From Demequina sp. NBRC 110052 (GTDB taxonomy: Bacteria; Actinomycetota; Actinomycetes; Actinomycetales; Demequinaceae): 64,000 bases of DNA. Every line of letters starts with the position of its first letter. The first letter of the stretch is position 1. The notes under the pieces are model-generated. The model saw only the letters and a program-made list of their open reading frames with translations. It was not told where the DNA came from and did no database searches. The stretch is taken from NCBI RefSeq assembly GCF_002090075.1, contig NZ_BBRI01000003.1, positions 558,001-622,000 of the forward strand, written 5' to 3'. Shown here in pieces: positions 18,013-27,971 of this stretch. Position numbers and translations under genes: made by a program.

Positions 18013-18960
18013 GGCGCGAGAGTCGGCGATGGCGAACCGCACGCGCGACCCCGGCGCCGCCTGAGACGCTCGCGCCACTCCCTCGTGCGTGACGACCCCC
18101 ACGACGGGATACCCGCCCGTCGTCGGATGGTCAGCGAGGAACACCACGGGCAGCCCGGAGGGCGGCACCTGCACCGCGCCGAGCACCATGCCCTCGCTCG
18201 GCAGCTCGCCCGCGCGTGCCCAGTGCAGCGGCAACCCGTCGAGCCGGAGCCCCACGCGGTTCGACTCGGACGTCACGACGTACTCCGCCCCGTCAAGTGC
18301 CGCGAGCGCGCGCGCAGTGAACCAGTCCGCGCGCGGCCCCAGGACCAGCGGCAGCTCCACCGCCGGCGCGTGATGCGCAACACTCATCTCGGTCACCGCC
18401 GCGCCGCTCAGCCCCACCGCGCCGCCGTCGGTGACACTACTGCGGAGTGCACCCATCGTCGCGAAGGCCGGCTCGCCGTCGGCCTCGGAGCCGACCGCGA
18501 GCGTGGCGCCCACCCGCAGCGGCGCGGGACCCAGGCCTGAGAGCAGGTCGGTGGATCGGCTTCCCAGGACGACGCCCGCGTTGACCCCGCCGCGCACGGC
18601 CACATAGCTGCGCAGTCCGTCGACGGCGGCACCCACCTCGAGCACCTGTCCCGCGCGCAGGCGCACTGGCGCGCCCCACGGCGCAGGCACGTCTCCGACG
18701 CTGACGCGGCAGCGCGCGCCTTCGACCGCGACGACGGCCTCGCCGCGGACGCGCAGCGCGCACCCCGTCGCGGTCGTCTCGAGCGTCGCGGCTCCCGGGG
18801 CGTTGCCGACGAGCGCGTTGGCCCGCAGATGCGCGTCCACGTCCGCAGCGCCTGAACGCGGCACGCCCAGGTGCGCGAGCCCCAGACGTCCCAGGTCCTG
18901 CACCGTCGTCAACGCTCCCGCGCGCACGACCTCAAGCGCGGTGTCGGCGCCGGCGCTCAT
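18007..18960 (-). CDS. pxpC: 5-oxoprolinase subunit C (biotin-dependent carboxyltransferase family)
   Basis: A 317-residue cytosolic subunit of the ATP-dependent 5-oxoprolinase PxpABC, which opens pyroglutamate to glutamate. It begins with the family start LEVVRAGALTTVQDLGRLG, and has GVPRSGAADVDAHLRANALVGN near 35, VTSESNRVGLRLDG near 235 and a C-terminal FLADHPTTGGYPVVG. The start overlaps the pxpB stop by 4 bases. Its stop lies within the large inverted repeat. Confidence 0.93.
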   Translation of the reverse strand: MSAGADTALEVVRAGALTTVQDLGRLGLAHLGVPRSGAADVDAHLRANALVGNAPGAATLETTATGCALRVRGEAVVAVEGARCRVSVGDVPAPWGAPVRLRAGQVLEVGAAVDGLRSYVAVRGGVNAGVVLGSRSTDLLSGLGPAPLRVGATLAVGSEADGEPAFATMGALRSSVTDGGAVGLSGAAVTEMSVAHHAPAVELPLVLGPRADWFTARALAALDGAEYVVTSESNRVGLRLDGLPLHWARAGELPSEGMVLGAVQVPPSGLPVVFLADHPTTGGYPVVGVVTHEGVARASQAAPGSRVRFAIADSRAL

Positions 18961-19598
18961 GCGCAATGCCCCGCCTCGACGAACCGGACCCGCGTTCCTG
19001 GCGCGAGCAGCGCCGGCTCGGCGCGCGTCGCGTCCCACAGCACAGCGTCCACCGCCGTCCCGATGATCCGCCATCCGCCAGGCGACTCGCGCGGGTAGAC
19101 GCCCGCGAACTCGCCTGCGAGACCCACCGCGCCCGCGGGGACGCGCGTGCGTGGAGTCTCGAGCCGCGGCACTGTGCGCCCCATACCCGTGAGATACGCG
19201 AAGCCCGGCGCGAATCCGCAGAACGCGACAGTCAACTCCGCGCCGCATACGAGGCCCGGCACGGCGTCCACCGGCACTTGCCAGAGTTCGGCCACGGACC
19301 GCAGGTCAGGACCGTCGAACGTCACGCCGATCTCGACGAGAGGGCCCCCTGTCGCCTCCTCAGCGCGCGGGTCCCATGCCGCCACCTCGGCGGCCAGGTC
19401 GTCGCGCGCCTGCGGTCCTCCGACCCCATCAAGCAGCACGGTGCGCGCGCCCGGGACAATGTCCGTCACATGGAGTGCGCCGTCGTCGTGCAGAGCGCGC
19501 GCGTGCGCCGCCCACGGCGCGATCGCCGCGCCGCTGTCTGCCTCGATGAGCAGCGCGTCGTCGCCCACCGGCGCTATGCGCACCTCGCGAGTGCTCAC
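18957..19598 (-). CDS. pxpB: 5-oxoprolinase subunit B
   Basis: A 213-residue allophanate-hydrolase subunit 1-like protein, partner of PxpC. It starts IAPVGDDALLIE and has the conserved AFCGFAPGFAYLTGM near residue 122 and a RVPAGAVGLAG plus SPGGWRIIG region. The GTG at 19598 overlaps the pxpA stop as GTGA, which fixes the start inside a much longer open frame. The three subunits are encoded in order A-B-C. Confidence 0.93.
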   Translation of the reverse strand: MSTREVRIAPVGDDALLIEADSGAAIAPWAAHARALHDDGALHVTDIVPGARTVLLDGVGGPQARDDLAAEVAAWDPRAEEATGGPLVEIGVTFDGPDLRSVAELWQVPVDAVPGLVCGAELTVAFCGFAPGFAYLTGMGRTVPRLETPRTRVPAGAVGLAGEFAGVYPRESPGGWRIIGTAVDAVLWDATRAEPALLAPGTRVRFVEAGHCA

Positions 19599-20383
19599 GC
19601 TCCGCCGCCCGCGAAGGCGCGCAGCTGCACCCCATCCCGTTCGAGCGCGGCGCGCACCCGTGCCGCGAGCGCAGCCGCGCCCGGAGTGTCGCCGTGGACG
19701 CAGAGCGAGCGTGCGGAGACCAGCAACGGTGCGCCGCCCGCGTCGGTGATCGGCTCGTGACGCGCGATCGCGACCGACCGGGCGACCACCGCGTCGGGCT
19801 CGTGGAGGACCGAGCCCGACTCGGAGCGTGGCTGGAGCGAGCCGTCGGCCTGGTAGGCACGGTCGGCGAACGCCTCGGTGAATGACGGAACCCCGGCGGC
19901 GTCGGCCTCGCTCAGGAGGGCGGAGCCCGGGAGGCACAGCACTGCGAGCGCCACCCCCGAGGCCCGGGATGCGACCTGCACGCCCTCGATGACCGCTGCG
20001 GCCTGCTCGGCGTCGCGCACCACGCGGTTGTACAGCGCGCCGTGCGGCTTGACGTAGGCGACGGCGCCTCCCGCGGCCCGCGCGAACACGTCGAGCGCGC
20101 CCACCTGGTACGCCACCTCCGCGGCGAGCTCGTCGCGCGGCACGTCCATGGGGCGCCGCCCGAAGCCCGCCAGATCCAGGTACGACACCTGCGCGCCGAT
20201 CGTCACTCCCCGCTCGACCGCCCGCTCGCAGACGCGTCGCATCGTCGGGGCGTCGCCCGCATGGAAGCCGCACGCGACGTTGGCCGACGTCACAGAGTCG
20301 AGCAGGGCGTCATCGTCGGTGAGGCGCCAGCGCCCGAAGCCTTCGCCGAGGTCGGCATTGAGATCGATCAGGGGCGCGGTCAC
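19595..20383 (-). CDS. pxpA: 5-oxoprolinase subunit A (LamB/YcsF family)
   Basis: A 262-residue LamB/YcsF protein, first gene of the 5-oxoprolinase operon. It starts IDLNADLGEGFGRW and has SANVACGFHAGD near residue 34 and VKPHGALYNR near 112, all diagnostic. The GTG start at 20383 lies 6 bases after TAGGTT with no ribosome site, suggesting a leaderless mRNA. The complex recycles 5-oxoproline formed from glutamine or damaged peptides. Confidence 0.94.
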   Translation of the reverse strand: MTAPLIDLNADLGEGFGRWRLTDDDALLDSVTSANVACGFHAGDAPTMRRVCERAVERGVTIGAQVSYLDLAGFGRRPMDVPRDELAAEVAYQVGALDVFARAAGGAVAYVKPHGALYNRVVRDAEQAAAVIEGVQVASRASGVALAVLCLPGSALLSEADAAGVPSFTEAFADRAYQADGSLQPRSESGSVLHEPDAVVARSVAIARHEPITDAGGAPLLVSARSLCVHGDTPGAAALAARVRAALERDGVQLRAFAGGGA

Positions 20384-20442
20384 GTCACCAACCTAGCGGC
20401 GACGGCAAGGATGCGGCCGATGCGCGGGCGGCCGCGCCGTCG

Positions 20443-21174
20443 TCAGCGGTACTCGGGATTCGGGTGTCCGTAGCGCTCGCCCGCGTTCCAGCCCTCCCGT
20501 GAGTTGCCGCCCGCCGGGAAGCCTCCGCCGGCCTTGAGCCACGCGGCAGTGTGCAGCAGGTTCCACGTCATGAACGTGAGGTTGCGCTGGGTGAAGTCCG
20601 TCTCGGGGCCACCGCTGCCCTCGTCCAGGTACGACGGTCCGGGGCCGATCCCTCCGATCCAGCCCGCGTCAGCATTGGGCGGGATCGTGTATCCAAGGTG
20701 CTGAAGCGAGTACAGGACGTTCATCGCGACGTGCTTGACGCCATCCTCATTACCGGTGACGACCACGCCTGCGGTACGTCCGTAGTAGAGGTACTGGCCG
20801 CGATCGTTGAGGTCACCCGAGAGCCCGTAGAGGCGCTCGATCACCCTGGTGGCGATGGAGCTCTTGTCTCCCAGCCAGATCGGCGTGCCTACCACCAGGA
20901 TGTCCGCAGCCAAGATCCGTGCGGCCAGCTCGGGCCAGTCGTCGCGCTCCTGATTGCCGCCCGGCACGTCCTCGCGCATGTCCGGGTACACGCCCGGCGG
21001 GATCACATGGTCCGCGGCGCGGATCACGTCCACCTCGACGCCCTGGTCGCGCATGAGCGTGATCGAGTCGTCCATGAGGCCTTGCGTGTGACTGAGCGCG
21101 GGGCTCGGCTTGAGCGTGCAGTTGACGAAGACGGCCTTCAGCCCTTCGAAGGTCGCGGGGGCGGTGTCAGACAT
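20443..21174 (-). CDS. Flavodoxin-like NAD(P)H-dependent oxidoreductase
   Basis: A 243-residue protein of the flavodoxin/NADPH:FMN reductase fold: KAVFVNCTLKPSPALSHTQ near residue 13 (phosphate-binding loop), VVGTPIWLGDKSSIATRVIERL near 95 read as two blocks, and GVVVTGNEDGVKHV near 137. The C-terminal 70 residues are Gly/Asn-rich. It probably binds FMN; no substrate is indicated. The ATG at 21174 follows GGAGCAGC. Confidence 0.82.
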   Translation of the reverse strand: MSDTAPATFEGLKAVFVNCTLKPSPALSHTQGLMDDSITLMRDQGVEVDVIRAADHVIPPGVYPDMREDVPGGNQERDDWPELAARILAADILVVGTPIWLGDKSSIATRVIERLYGLSGDLNDRGQYLYYGRTAGVVVTGNEDGVKHVAMNVLYSLQHLGYTIPPNADAGWIGGIGPGPSYLDEGSGGPETDFTQRNLTFMTWNLLHTAAWLKAGGGFPAGGNSREGWNAGERYGHPNPEYR

Positions 21175-21321
21175 GCTGCTCCATCCCGACGCACGGGCCG
21201 ACTCCGGCTCTCGGGCGGCCGCGGCGCCTCGTGAGCGGCAACGCCCGACGCGGGGGCAGGCATTCCCCGCCGTCACCTGGGAGCGTGGGTGGAGGCCCGG
21301 CGCGTGCGTGTCTGCGCGACG

Positions 21322-21579
21322 CTACGCCTCCGCGCCGCTCCCGTCGAACGACCCTCGTCCCAGACCGGCCTCCCAGCGTGCCTTCTCGCGCGCCACGAGC
21401 GTGAACAGGATGCCGAACACTCCGACGTCGTCGACGACGCCGATGGGCCCGAAGAACAGCTCAGGGATGATGTCGATAGGCGAGATCGCATAGATCACCG
21501 CGCCCACGGCGGTGATCCACGTCATCGGCGCGAGCCGGTGCTCGCCGGTGCGGATCGCCTCGAAGAACCTCCACCACAT
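21322..21579 (-). CDS. DUF1232 (YkvA-like) membrane protein
   Basis: An 85-residue protein with the DUF1232 signature ISPIDIIPELFFGPIGVVDD near residue 32 and one or two hydrophobic helices. The function of the family is unknown. It starts 9 bases after the carbonic anhydrase stop in the same direction, so the two form an operon. Confidence 0.85.
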   Translation of the reverse strand: MWWRFFEAIRTGEHRLAPMTWITAVGAVIYAISPIDIIPELFFGPIGVVDDVGVFGILFTLVAREKARWEAGLGRGSFDGSGAEA

Positions 21580-21588
21580 GGCGCGCTC

Positions 21589-22077
21589 CTACTCGACCTC
21601 GCGCAGCTGACCGGTGTGGACATCGAAGACGAAGCCACGCACCTGCGTCGAGTCGACCAGGAACGGGCTGCGGCGCAGCCGTTCCATGGACTGGCGGAGG
21701 TCGGCGTCGAGGTCCTTGAAGCTCTCGGGAGTCCACGTGGGCTTGAGCCCGGTCTCCTCGAGCAGCTGGTTGCGCAGCTCGTCATCGGTGAAGGTGAGCG
21801 CGCCGCAGTCGGTGTGGTGGATGAGGATGATCTCGCGCGTCCCGAGCTTGCGCTGCGAGATGGTGAGCGACCGGATCATGTCGTCAGTGACCACGCCGCC
21901 CGCGTTTCGCATGATGTGCGCGTCGCCGATCTCGAGTCCGAGCAGCGCGAAGATGTCCAGGCGCGAGTCCATGCAGGACACGACGGCGAGCTGGCGAGCC
22001 GGCGCCAACGGACGATCGGGCGTGTACTGCTCCGCGTACGCCTTGTTGTTCTCCAGCAGCTCGTCGGTGATTCCCAT
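21589..22077 (-). CDS. Beta-class carbonic anhydrase
   Basis: A 162-residue enzyme interconverting CO2 and bicarbonate. Zinc ligands are seen in SCMDSRLD (Cys near 34) and HHTDCGAL (His and Cys near 88-91); the Asp-Arg pair follows the first Cys, and NAGGVV lies near 57. The short length fits the bacterial beta class of the Rv1284 type. The ATG follows GGAGGGCC. The DUF1232 gene follows at 9 bases. Confidence 0.93.
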   Translation of the reverse strand: MGITDELLENNKAYAEQYTPDRPLAPARQLAVVSCMDSRLDIFALLGLEIGDAHIMRNAGGVVTDDMIRSLTISQRKLGTREIILIHHTDCGALTFTDDELRNQLLEETGLKPTWTPESFKDLDADLRQSMERLRRSPFLVDSTQVRGFVFDVHTGQLREVE

Positions 22078-22190
22078 CCGGCCCTCCAGTGTCCGCGCGT
22101 CCGGCCCCGGGTGGTCCGGCGCGTGTCTATGGCTTCACAGCGTAGGCGAGGTCGCCTGCATTCCCGCGACGAGTGGGACGGCGGGCACGA

Positions 22191-22224
22191 CGAAGGGGCC
22201 CCGCCGTGCGGCGGGGCCCCTTCG
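22191..22224 (-). terminator. Terminator after the mmsB gene
   Basis: A perfect 15-bp stem (22191-22205 with 22210-22224) and a GTGC loop lie 14 bases downstream of the mmsB stop on the minus strand and upstream of the carbonic anhydrase start. It insulates the two transcription units. Confidence 0.85.
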
Positions 22225-22238
22225 TCAGCGCGTACCGG

Positions 22239-23465
22239 TCAGCGACCGCCGGCGCGGCGCTTGTTGTACACGTCGAAGGCGACGGCCAGCAGCAGCACCA
22301 GGCCCTTGACGATGTTCTGCACGGACTGCTCGTAGCCGAGCAGCTGCATGCCGTTGGTCATGGTGGCCATGATCAGACCACCGACGATGGCGCCGGTGAC
22401 GCGACCGACACCACCGGTGACCGCGGCACCACCGATGAACGACGCGGCGATGGCGTCGAGCTCGAACATGTTTCCAGCAGCGGGCTGTGCGCCGTTGGAG
22501 CGGGCTCCGAAGAGCACGCCTGCGATACCGGCGAGGAAGCCCATGTTGAGCATGATGCCGAAGTTGACCCACTTGACCTTGACGCCGGACAGCGTCGCGG
22601 CGGTGAGGTTGCCACCGATCGCGTAGACGTGGCGACCGAACACCGTGCGGGTGGTGACAAGCGTGTAGATGATCACGAGCACCGCGAGGATGATCAGCAC
22701 GTTGGGCAGACCACGGTCGTTGGCGAGCAGCCACGAGAACGCCATCACCACTGCCGCGACCGCGACGAGCTTGACGATGAACAGCGGCATCGCCGTGACG
22801 TGCTGGTTGTACTTCACCGCGGCCGCACGCTGACGGAACTGCGTGAAGATGTATCCGGCCACGGCGACCGCGAACACGACCAGCGTGAACACGTCATAGC
22901 CGTTGCCGCCGAACAGTCCGTTCTGGAAGCCGATGCCGATGCGGGTGTACTCGGCCGGGAACGGCGAGAGCGAGATGTTCTCGAGCGTCAGGTACGTGGC
23001 ACCTCGGAAGATGAGCATGCCCGCCAGGGTCGTGATGAAGGCCGGGATGCCGACGAACGCGACCCAGAAGCCCTGCCACGCTCCGACGAGGAGGCCAACG
23101 GCGATGGCGGCGAGCACGCCGACCCACCAGGGCTGACCGCCCTTGATGACCACGACAGCCGAGACGGCTCCGGAGAACGCCACCACGGATCCGACCGAGA
23201 GGTCGATGTGTCCGCCGATGATGACGATCACCATGCCGATGGCGAGCACCAGGATGTACGAGTACTGCAGGACGATGTTCGTGACGTTCTGACCGGACAG
23301 CAGGGTGCCATCGGTCAGGAACGCGAACAGGACGATGATCGCGATGAACGCGATGAAGATGCCGGACTGGCGGATGTTCGAGGTGAACGTCTCCTTGATC
23401 GACTGAGCGATCGAGTTGACGTTGGTCTCGGCGCCGTCGTTCTGGGCGGTTGCAGGAGTTGACAT
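22239..23465 (-). CDS. mmsB: Multiple monosaccharide ABC transporter permease
   Basis: A 408-residue CUT2-family permease with about ten hydrophobic segments. Family blocks include GHIDLSVGSVVAFSGA near 87, GIPAFITTLAGMLIFRG near 137, and AIGGNLTAATLSGVKV near 280 (EAA-like loop). It imports pentoses/hexoses such as arabinose, xylose and galactose with MmsA and ChvE. The start is 1 base after the mmsA stop, so the genes are co-transcribed. The long central loop is normal for the XylH/MmsB branch. Confidence 0.92.
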   Translation of the reverse strand: MSTPATAQNDGAETNVNSIAQSIKETFTSNIRQSGIFIAFIAIIVLFAFLTDGTLLSGQNVTNIVLQYSYILVLAIGMVIVIIGGHIDLSVGSVVAFSGAVSAVVVIKGGQPWWVGVLAAIAVGLLVGAWQGFWVAFVGIPAFITTLAGMLIFRGATYLTLENISLSPFPAEYTRIGIGFQNGLFGGNGYDVFTLVVFAVAVAGYIFTQFRQRAAAVKYNQHVTAMPLFIVKLVAVAAVVMAFSWLLANDRGLPNVLIILAVLVIIYTLVTTRTVFGRHVYAIGGNLTAATLSGVKVKWVNFGIMLNMGFLAGIAGVLFGARSNGAQPAAGNMFELDAIAASFIGGAAVTGGVGRVTGAIVGGLIMATMTNGMQLLGYEQSVQNIVKGLVLLLAVAFDVYNKRRAGGR

Positions 23466-23466
23466 A

Positions 23467-25041
23467 TCAGTGGCTCTCTCCAGCAGAAGCCGCAGCCGGC
23501 TTCGCGGTTCGTTCTTGGGTCATCAATTTCATGAGTGCCTCGGGGGTGGCCTCATCGACGGGCATCTGGCCCGTCACGCGGCCGAAGGCGATGGTGAAGA
23601 TGCGGTCGCAGGTGCCGAGCAGCTCGGGCAGCTCCGACGAGATGATCACCACGGCCTTGCCCTCAGCGGCGAGCTTGTTGATGATCGTGTAGATCTCGTA
23701 CTTGGCGCCCACGTCGATACCGCGCGTGGGCTCATCGAGGATCACCACGTCAGCGTCGGTGTACATCCACTTCGAGAGCACGACCTTCTGCTGGTTTCCT
23801 CCGGAGAGGTTGCCCGCCTTCTGCAGCACGGACGGCGTCTTGATGTTCATCGCGACGCGGTAGTCCTGCGCGACCTTGAGCTCCTCGTTGGTGTTGATCC
23901 ACCCGTTGGACGTGAGCTTCTTGAGGCCGGCAGCCGAGATGTTGTGGCGGATGTCTGCGATGAGGTTCAGGCCGTAGCGCTTGCGGTCCTCGGTCGCATA
24001 GGCGATGCCGTTGTCGATGCACTCGGACACGGTGTGCGTGTTGATCTTCTCGCCACGCTTGTACACCTCGCCGCTGATGCCGCGACCGTAGGTGCGTCCG
24101 AAGATGCTCATCGCCAGCTCGGTGCGCCCTGCGCCCATGAGGCCCGCGATGCCGACGACCTCGCCGGCCTTCACGTCAAAGGCGGCGTTGTCGATGACGA
24201 CGCGGCCGGGCTGCGTGGGGTGGTGCACGGTCCAGTTCTCGACTCGGAATGCCTCGTCGCCGATCTGCCGGCCGGTCTTCGGGGGATACCGGTTCTCGAG
24301 CTCGCGACCCACCATGCCGCGGATGATGCGGTCCTGGGTCGACTCGGGGAGCGACATGTCGAGAGTCTCGATGGTCTGCCCATCACGGATGATCGTCGTG
24401 GTGTCCGCGACGTACTCGATCTCGTTGAGCTTGTGCGAGATCATGATCGACGTGATGCCCTGCTCGTCGCGCAGACGCTTGAGCAGGTCGAGCAGGTGCT
24501 GCGAGTCGGAGTCGTTGAGCGCGGCGGTCGGCTCGTCGAGGATCAGCAGCGACACCTTCTTGGAGAGCGCCTTCGCGATCTCGATGAGCTGCTGCTTGCC
24601 GACGCCCAGCTGGCCGACGGGCGTGGTCGGGTTCTCGTCCAGGCCGACCTGATGCATCAGGTCGGTCGCGCGGTGGTTGGCCTCGTTCCAGTCGATGAGG
24701 CCGAGCGCATTGCGCACCTCGTTGCCGAGGAAGATGTTCTCCGCGACCGTGAGGTGCGGGACCAGCGCGAGCTCCTGGTGGATGATGACGACGCCGGCGT
24801 CCTCCGACTCGTTGATCGAGTGGTAGCGCGCCTCTTCGCCCTTGAAGACGATCTGGCCGTCGTAGGTGCCATACGGGTACACACCCGAGAGCACCTTCAT
24901 GAGCGTGGACTTGCCGGCGCCGTTCTCGCCGCAGATCGCGTGGATCTCGCCCTCCGCCACCCGCAGCTCGACGTCCTCCAACGCCTTCACTCCGGGGAAC
25001 GTCTTGGTGATGGAGTGCATCTCGAGGATGTTGTTAGCCAT
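23467..25041 (-). CDS. mmsA: Multiple monosaccharide ABC transporter ATP-binding protein
   Basis: A 524-residue double-ATPase of the sugar CUT2 type. Domain 1 has Walker [13 protein letters not shown] near 38 and Walker [13 protein letters not shown] near 165; domain 2 has the degenerate loop [11 protein letters not shown] near 300, signature [15 protein letters not shown] near 410 and [14 protein letters not shown] near 430. It powers sugar import with MmsB and ChvE. The gene lies after a 13-bp stem-loop following chvE, which probably lowers its expression relative to the binding protein. Confidence 0.95.
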   Translation of the reverse strand: MANNILEMHSITKTFPGVKALEDVELRVAEGEIHAICGENGAGKSTLMKVLSGVYPYGTYDGQIVFKGEEARYHSINESEDAGVVIIHQELALVPHLTVAENIFLGNEVRNALGLIDWNEANHRATDLMHQVGLDENPTTPVGQLGVGKQQLIEIAKALSKKVSLLILDEPTAALNDSDSQHLLDLLKRLRDEQGITSIMISHKLNEIEYVADTTTIIRDGQTIETLDMSLPESTQDRIIRGMVGRELENRYPPKTGRQIGDEAFRVENWTVHHPTQPGRVVIDNAAFDVKAGEVVGIAGLMGAGRTELAMSIFGRTYGRGISGEVYKRGEKINTHTVSECIDNGIAYATEDRKRYGLNLIADIRHNISAAGLKKLTSNGWINTNEELKVAQDYRVAMNIKTPSVLQKAGNLSGGNQQKVVLSKWMYTDADVVILDEPTRGIDVGAKYEIYTIINKLAAEGKAVVIISSELPELLGTCDRIFTIAFGRVTGQMPVDEATPEALMKLMTQERTAKPAAASAGESH

Positions 25042-25076
25042 CGTTCCTCTCCATTGACATGATGACTGCGCCCTGG

Positions 25077-25114
25077 CCCGTGGCGCCGGCTCCGGAGGGA
25101 ACCGGCGCCACGGG
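25077..25114 (-). terminator. Intercistronic stem-loop between chvE and mmsA
   Basis: A perfect 13-bp stem (25077-25089 with 25102-25114) lies 30 bases after the chvE stop and 36 bases before the mmsA start. It has no U-tract, so partial termination or 3'-end protection of the chvE mRNA is more likely than complete termination. Confidence 0.7.
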
Positions 25115-25143
25115 TGGATCAGGGTGTTGCGTGTGAGTTCGCC

Positions 25144-26304
25144 TTACTCGGCAACGCCGGAGGCGACCTCCTCGGCGGTCCAGTAGCCGCTGTCGACCAG
25201 CAGCGACTGGATGTTGGACGCGTACACGATGTCCGACTCGAGCAGGTACGACGGCACGACCTTCACGCCGTTGTCGTAGGTCTCGGTGTCGTTCGCCGTG
25301 GGCTCGCCGCCCGCAAGGATCTCCTCCGCAGCGGTCACGGCCTGGGTCGCGAGCTTGCGGGTGTCCTTGAAGATGGTCGAGAACTGGACGCCGTCGGCGA
25401 TCAGCTTGACCGAGGCGATCTCAGCGTCCTGACCGGTGACGATCGGGAAGCCGTCCGCGGTGGTGCCGGAGTAGCCGGCGTTCTGCAGCGCGGTGATGAT
25501 GCCTCGCGACAGACCGTCGTACGGCGACAGCACGCCCTGGACCTTCGCGCCGCTCGAGTACGTCGAGGTGAGCAGGTCCTCCATGCGCTTCTGCGCGGTC
25601 TCCTGCTGCCAGCGCAGGATGGCCACCGTGTCGAAGTCGGTCTGACCCGAGGTCACCACGAGGGTGCCGTCGTCGATCAGCGGCTGCAGCACGGACATGG
25701 CGCCGTTGAAGAAGAACCCGGCGTTGTTGTCGTCAGGCGAGCCCGCGAAGAGCTCGATGTTGAACGGACCGGTCGCGTCGCCCTCGGAGCCGTCCTCGTT
25801 GAGGAGGCCGAGGCCCACCAGCAGCGAGGTCGCCTGCTGGACGCCCACCTGGTAGTTGTCGAAGGTCACGTAGAAGTCCACGTTCTCCGAGTCACGGATG
25901 AGGCGGTCGTACGCGATGGTCGCGATGCCGTTGTCGGCAGCCGTCTGGAGCTGGCCCGCGAGAGCCGTGCCGTCGATGGCCGCAACGATGAGCAGGTCCG
26001 CACCGTTCGTGATCATCTGGTCGATCTGCTGCGACTGCGTCGGGATGTCGTCGTTGCCGAACTGCAGGTCGACCTCGTAGCCGAGCTCCTCGAGCTGGGA
26101 CTTGACGGCGTCGCCGTCAGCGATCCAGCGCTCAGAGGTCTGCGTGGGCATGGCCACGCCGACGCGGAAGGTCTCGCCGCTGTCGCCACCAGCAGTGTTG
26201 GTGGCGTCGTCGGTCGTCTCTCCTGCACCGGAGCCGCCGCATGCCGCGAGGGTCAGCGCCATCGCGGTACCGGCTGCCGCAGCGATGAGCTGCTTTGCCT
26301 TCAT
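25144..26304 (-). CDS. chvE: Multiple monosaccharide-binding lipoprotein (ChvE-like)
   Basis: A 386-residue solute-binding lipoprotein: KAKQLIAAAAG, hydrophobic core, lipobox LAAC near residue 21, Ser/Gly/Thr linker, then a periplasmic-binding-protein type I fold (GVAMPTQTSERW near 50, DLLIVAAIDGTALAGQL near 105, IVTGQDAEIASVKLI near 290). It captures monosaccharides outside the membrane for MmsAB. The ATG at 26304 follows AAGGAGGAGAT. Its own promoter (TTGACT with CACAAT 18 bases on) straddles a LacI-type operator, so it can be induced separately from araDA. Confidence 0.93.
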   Translation of the reverse strand: MKAKQLIAAAAGTAMALTLAACGGSGAGETTDDATNTAGGDSGETFRVGVAMPTQTSERWIADGDAVKSQLEELGYEVDLQFGNDDIPTQSQQIDQMITNGADLLIVAAIDGTALAGQLQTAADNGIATIAYDRLIRDSENVDFYVTFDNYQVGVQQATSLLVGLGLLNEDGSEGDATGPFNIELFAGSPDDNNAGFFFNGAMSVLQPLIDDGTLVVTSGQTDFDTVAILRWQQETAQKRMEDLLTSTYSSGAKVQGVLSPYDGLSRGIITALQNAGYSGTTADGFPIVTGQDAEIASVKLIADGVQFSTIFKDTRKLATQAVTAAEEILAGGEPTANDTETYDNGVKVVPSYLLESDIVYASNIQSLLVDSGYWTAEEVASGVAE

Positions 26305-26363
26305 ATCTCCTCCTTGAGATCCACCCTGCGCCACCTTGCGCAGGTACGGTGGTATGGCAATTG

Positions 26364-26377
26364 TGTTCACGTTCACA
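26364..26377 (-). promoter_or_regulatory. LacI-type operator in the chvE promoter
   Basis: TGTTCAC/GTTCACA is a 14-base imperfect palindrome centred on CG, lying between a TTGACT -35 and a CACAAT -10 box on the minus strand. It resembles the operators before araD and galK, so the LacI regulator in this block probably represses all three. Confidence 0.65.
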
Positions 26378-26465
26378 TTGGTGAGTCAAGCCGCTCAGGT
26401 CACGATCACGTAACCATCGGGAAACCGATTCGAGACTTTGACAAACCTGATGTTTACGTGGGGTT

Positions 26466-27971
26466 TTAATGACCGAACACCTTGGCGTTGAGCGCGAGGT
26501 CGCGGACGAATCCGTCGATCGTCGTCTCGGCCGTGATGGTAGCCAGCTCCACGCCCGTCATGCGGGCGAAGTCCTTCCAGGTGGCAAGCGACGTCTGGGT
26601 CGACATCGCCGTGTGGTGCGCCGCTCCAGCCTCGAGCCAGCACGTGGTCGCGGTCGCGAAGTCGGGACGCGAACGCCACACCGCGCGCCCCACGGGCAGG
26701 TGCGGCATCGGCTCCGGCAGCTCGACGTTGTCGACCTCGGCCGCCACCAGGCGGAACCGATCGCGCACGTCGGACATCGCCACCACCACGGCGGGGCCGG
26801 GGTCCGCGGTGAACACCAGGCGCACCGGGTCCTCCTTGCCGCCGATGCCCAGCGGGTGCACCTCGAGCGACGCCTTCGCGGACGACAGCGAGGGGCTCAC
26901 CTCGAGCATGTGCGCACCGAGAGACAGCTCCTCTCCCGCGACCAGGTGGTACGTGTAGTCCTCCATGAGGCTCGCGCCGCCCGGACGGCCGGCGCCCATG
27001 ACGGCGGCGATGCGCACGAGCATCGCGGTCTTCCAGTCGCCCTCCGCGCCGAAGCCGTAGCCCTCTGCCATGAGGCGCTGCACCGCGAGGCCAGGCAGCT
27101 GGCGAAGTCCACCGAGGTCCTCGAACGAATCGGTGAAGGCGTGGAATCCGCCCTCCTCGAGGAACGCGCGCAGGCCGATCTCGACCGCGGCGCCGTAGCG
27201 CAGCGACTCGTGCTTCTCGCCACCGGGCTTGAGCTCGTCGGCGACCTCGTACAGGTCCAGGTACTCGGCGACGAGCGCGTCGACCTGCTCGTCCGTCGCC
27301 GCGTCCACGCGCTCGACGAGCTCGTTGACGCCCCACGTGTTGATCTGCGCGCCGAACACGGCCTCCGCCTCGGTCTTGTCGCCCTCGGTGACCGCGACGT
27401 AGCGCATGTTGTCACCGAAGCGCGCGACCTTCATGTCGAACGCGGCGAGGCGTCCGGCCGCGGCGCGGGTCCACTCGCCGATGCGGGTCGAGACCTCAGG
27501 GTTCGAGGCGTGACCCACGACGGTGGTGCGCGGGATCGCGAGACGCGACTCGATGTAGCCGAACTCGCGGTCGCCGTGCGCGGCCTGGTTGAGGTTCATG
27601 AAGTCGAAGTCGATGGTGGACCACGGGAGCTCGACGTTCGCCTGCGTGTGGAGGTGAAGCATCGGCTTCTGGAGCGCGTTGAGTCCGGAGATCCACATCT
27701 TGGCCGGCGAGAACGTGTGCATCCACGTGATCAGGCCGATCACCTTGGGGTCCGCGTTGGCGGCCCTGATGGTGTCGAGGATCTCGTCGCGGCTCTTGAC
27801 GACCGGCTTCCACACGAGCGTGACGGGGATGTCCCCCGACGCCTTGAGGAGGTCGACGACGCCCTGCGACTGCTCGGCGACCTGCGCGAGCACCTCGGGG
27901 CCATAGAGGGTCTGCGACCCCGTGAGGAACCAGACCTCGTACTCGGCGAGGTTCGGGACGATCCCGGTCAT
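26466..27971 (-). CDS. araA: L-arabinose isomerase
   Basis: A 501-residue enzyme converting L-arabinose to L-ribulose. It begins [17 protein letters not shown], the family start, and has [12 protein letters not shown] near 90 with the metal/catalytic region [12 protein letters not shown] near 303 and His-bearing [11 protein letters not shown] near 350. Its ATG overlaps the araD stop by 4 bases, so the pair is coupled in the order araD-araA. No araB is in this operon; the only AraB-like kinase in the window is on the tRNA-Phe island. Confidence 0.96.
   Translation of the reverse strand: MTGIVPNLAEYEVWFLTGSQTLYGPEVLAQVAEQSQGVVDLLKASGDIPVTLVWKPVVKSRDEILDTIRAANADPKVIGLITWMHTFSPAKMWISGLNALQKPMLHLHTQANVELPWSTIDFDFMNLNQAAHGDREFGYIESRLAIPRTTVVGHASNPEVSTRIGEWTRAAAGRLAAFDMKVARFGDNMRYVAVTEGDKTEAEAVFGAQINTWGVNELVERVDAATDEQVDALVAEYLDLYEVADELKPGGEKHESLRYGAAVEIGLRAFLEEGGFHAFTDSFEDLGGLRQLPGLAVQRLMAEGYGFGAEGDWKTAMLVRIAAVMGAGRPGGASLMEDYTYHLVAGEELSLGAHMLEVSPSLSSAKASLEVHPLGIGGKEDPVRLVFTADPGPAVVVAMSDVRDRFRLVAAEVDNVELPEPMPHLPVGRAVWRSRPDFATATTCWLEAGAAHHTAMSTQTSLATWKDFARMTGVELATITAETTIDGFVRDLALNAKVFGH

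Noticed and set aside
23416..25062. 548-residue open frame on the plus strand over mmsA
   Set aside because: Shadow of mmsA in high-GC DNA; the protein is compositionally biased and matches no family, while the minus strand encodes a complete ATPase.
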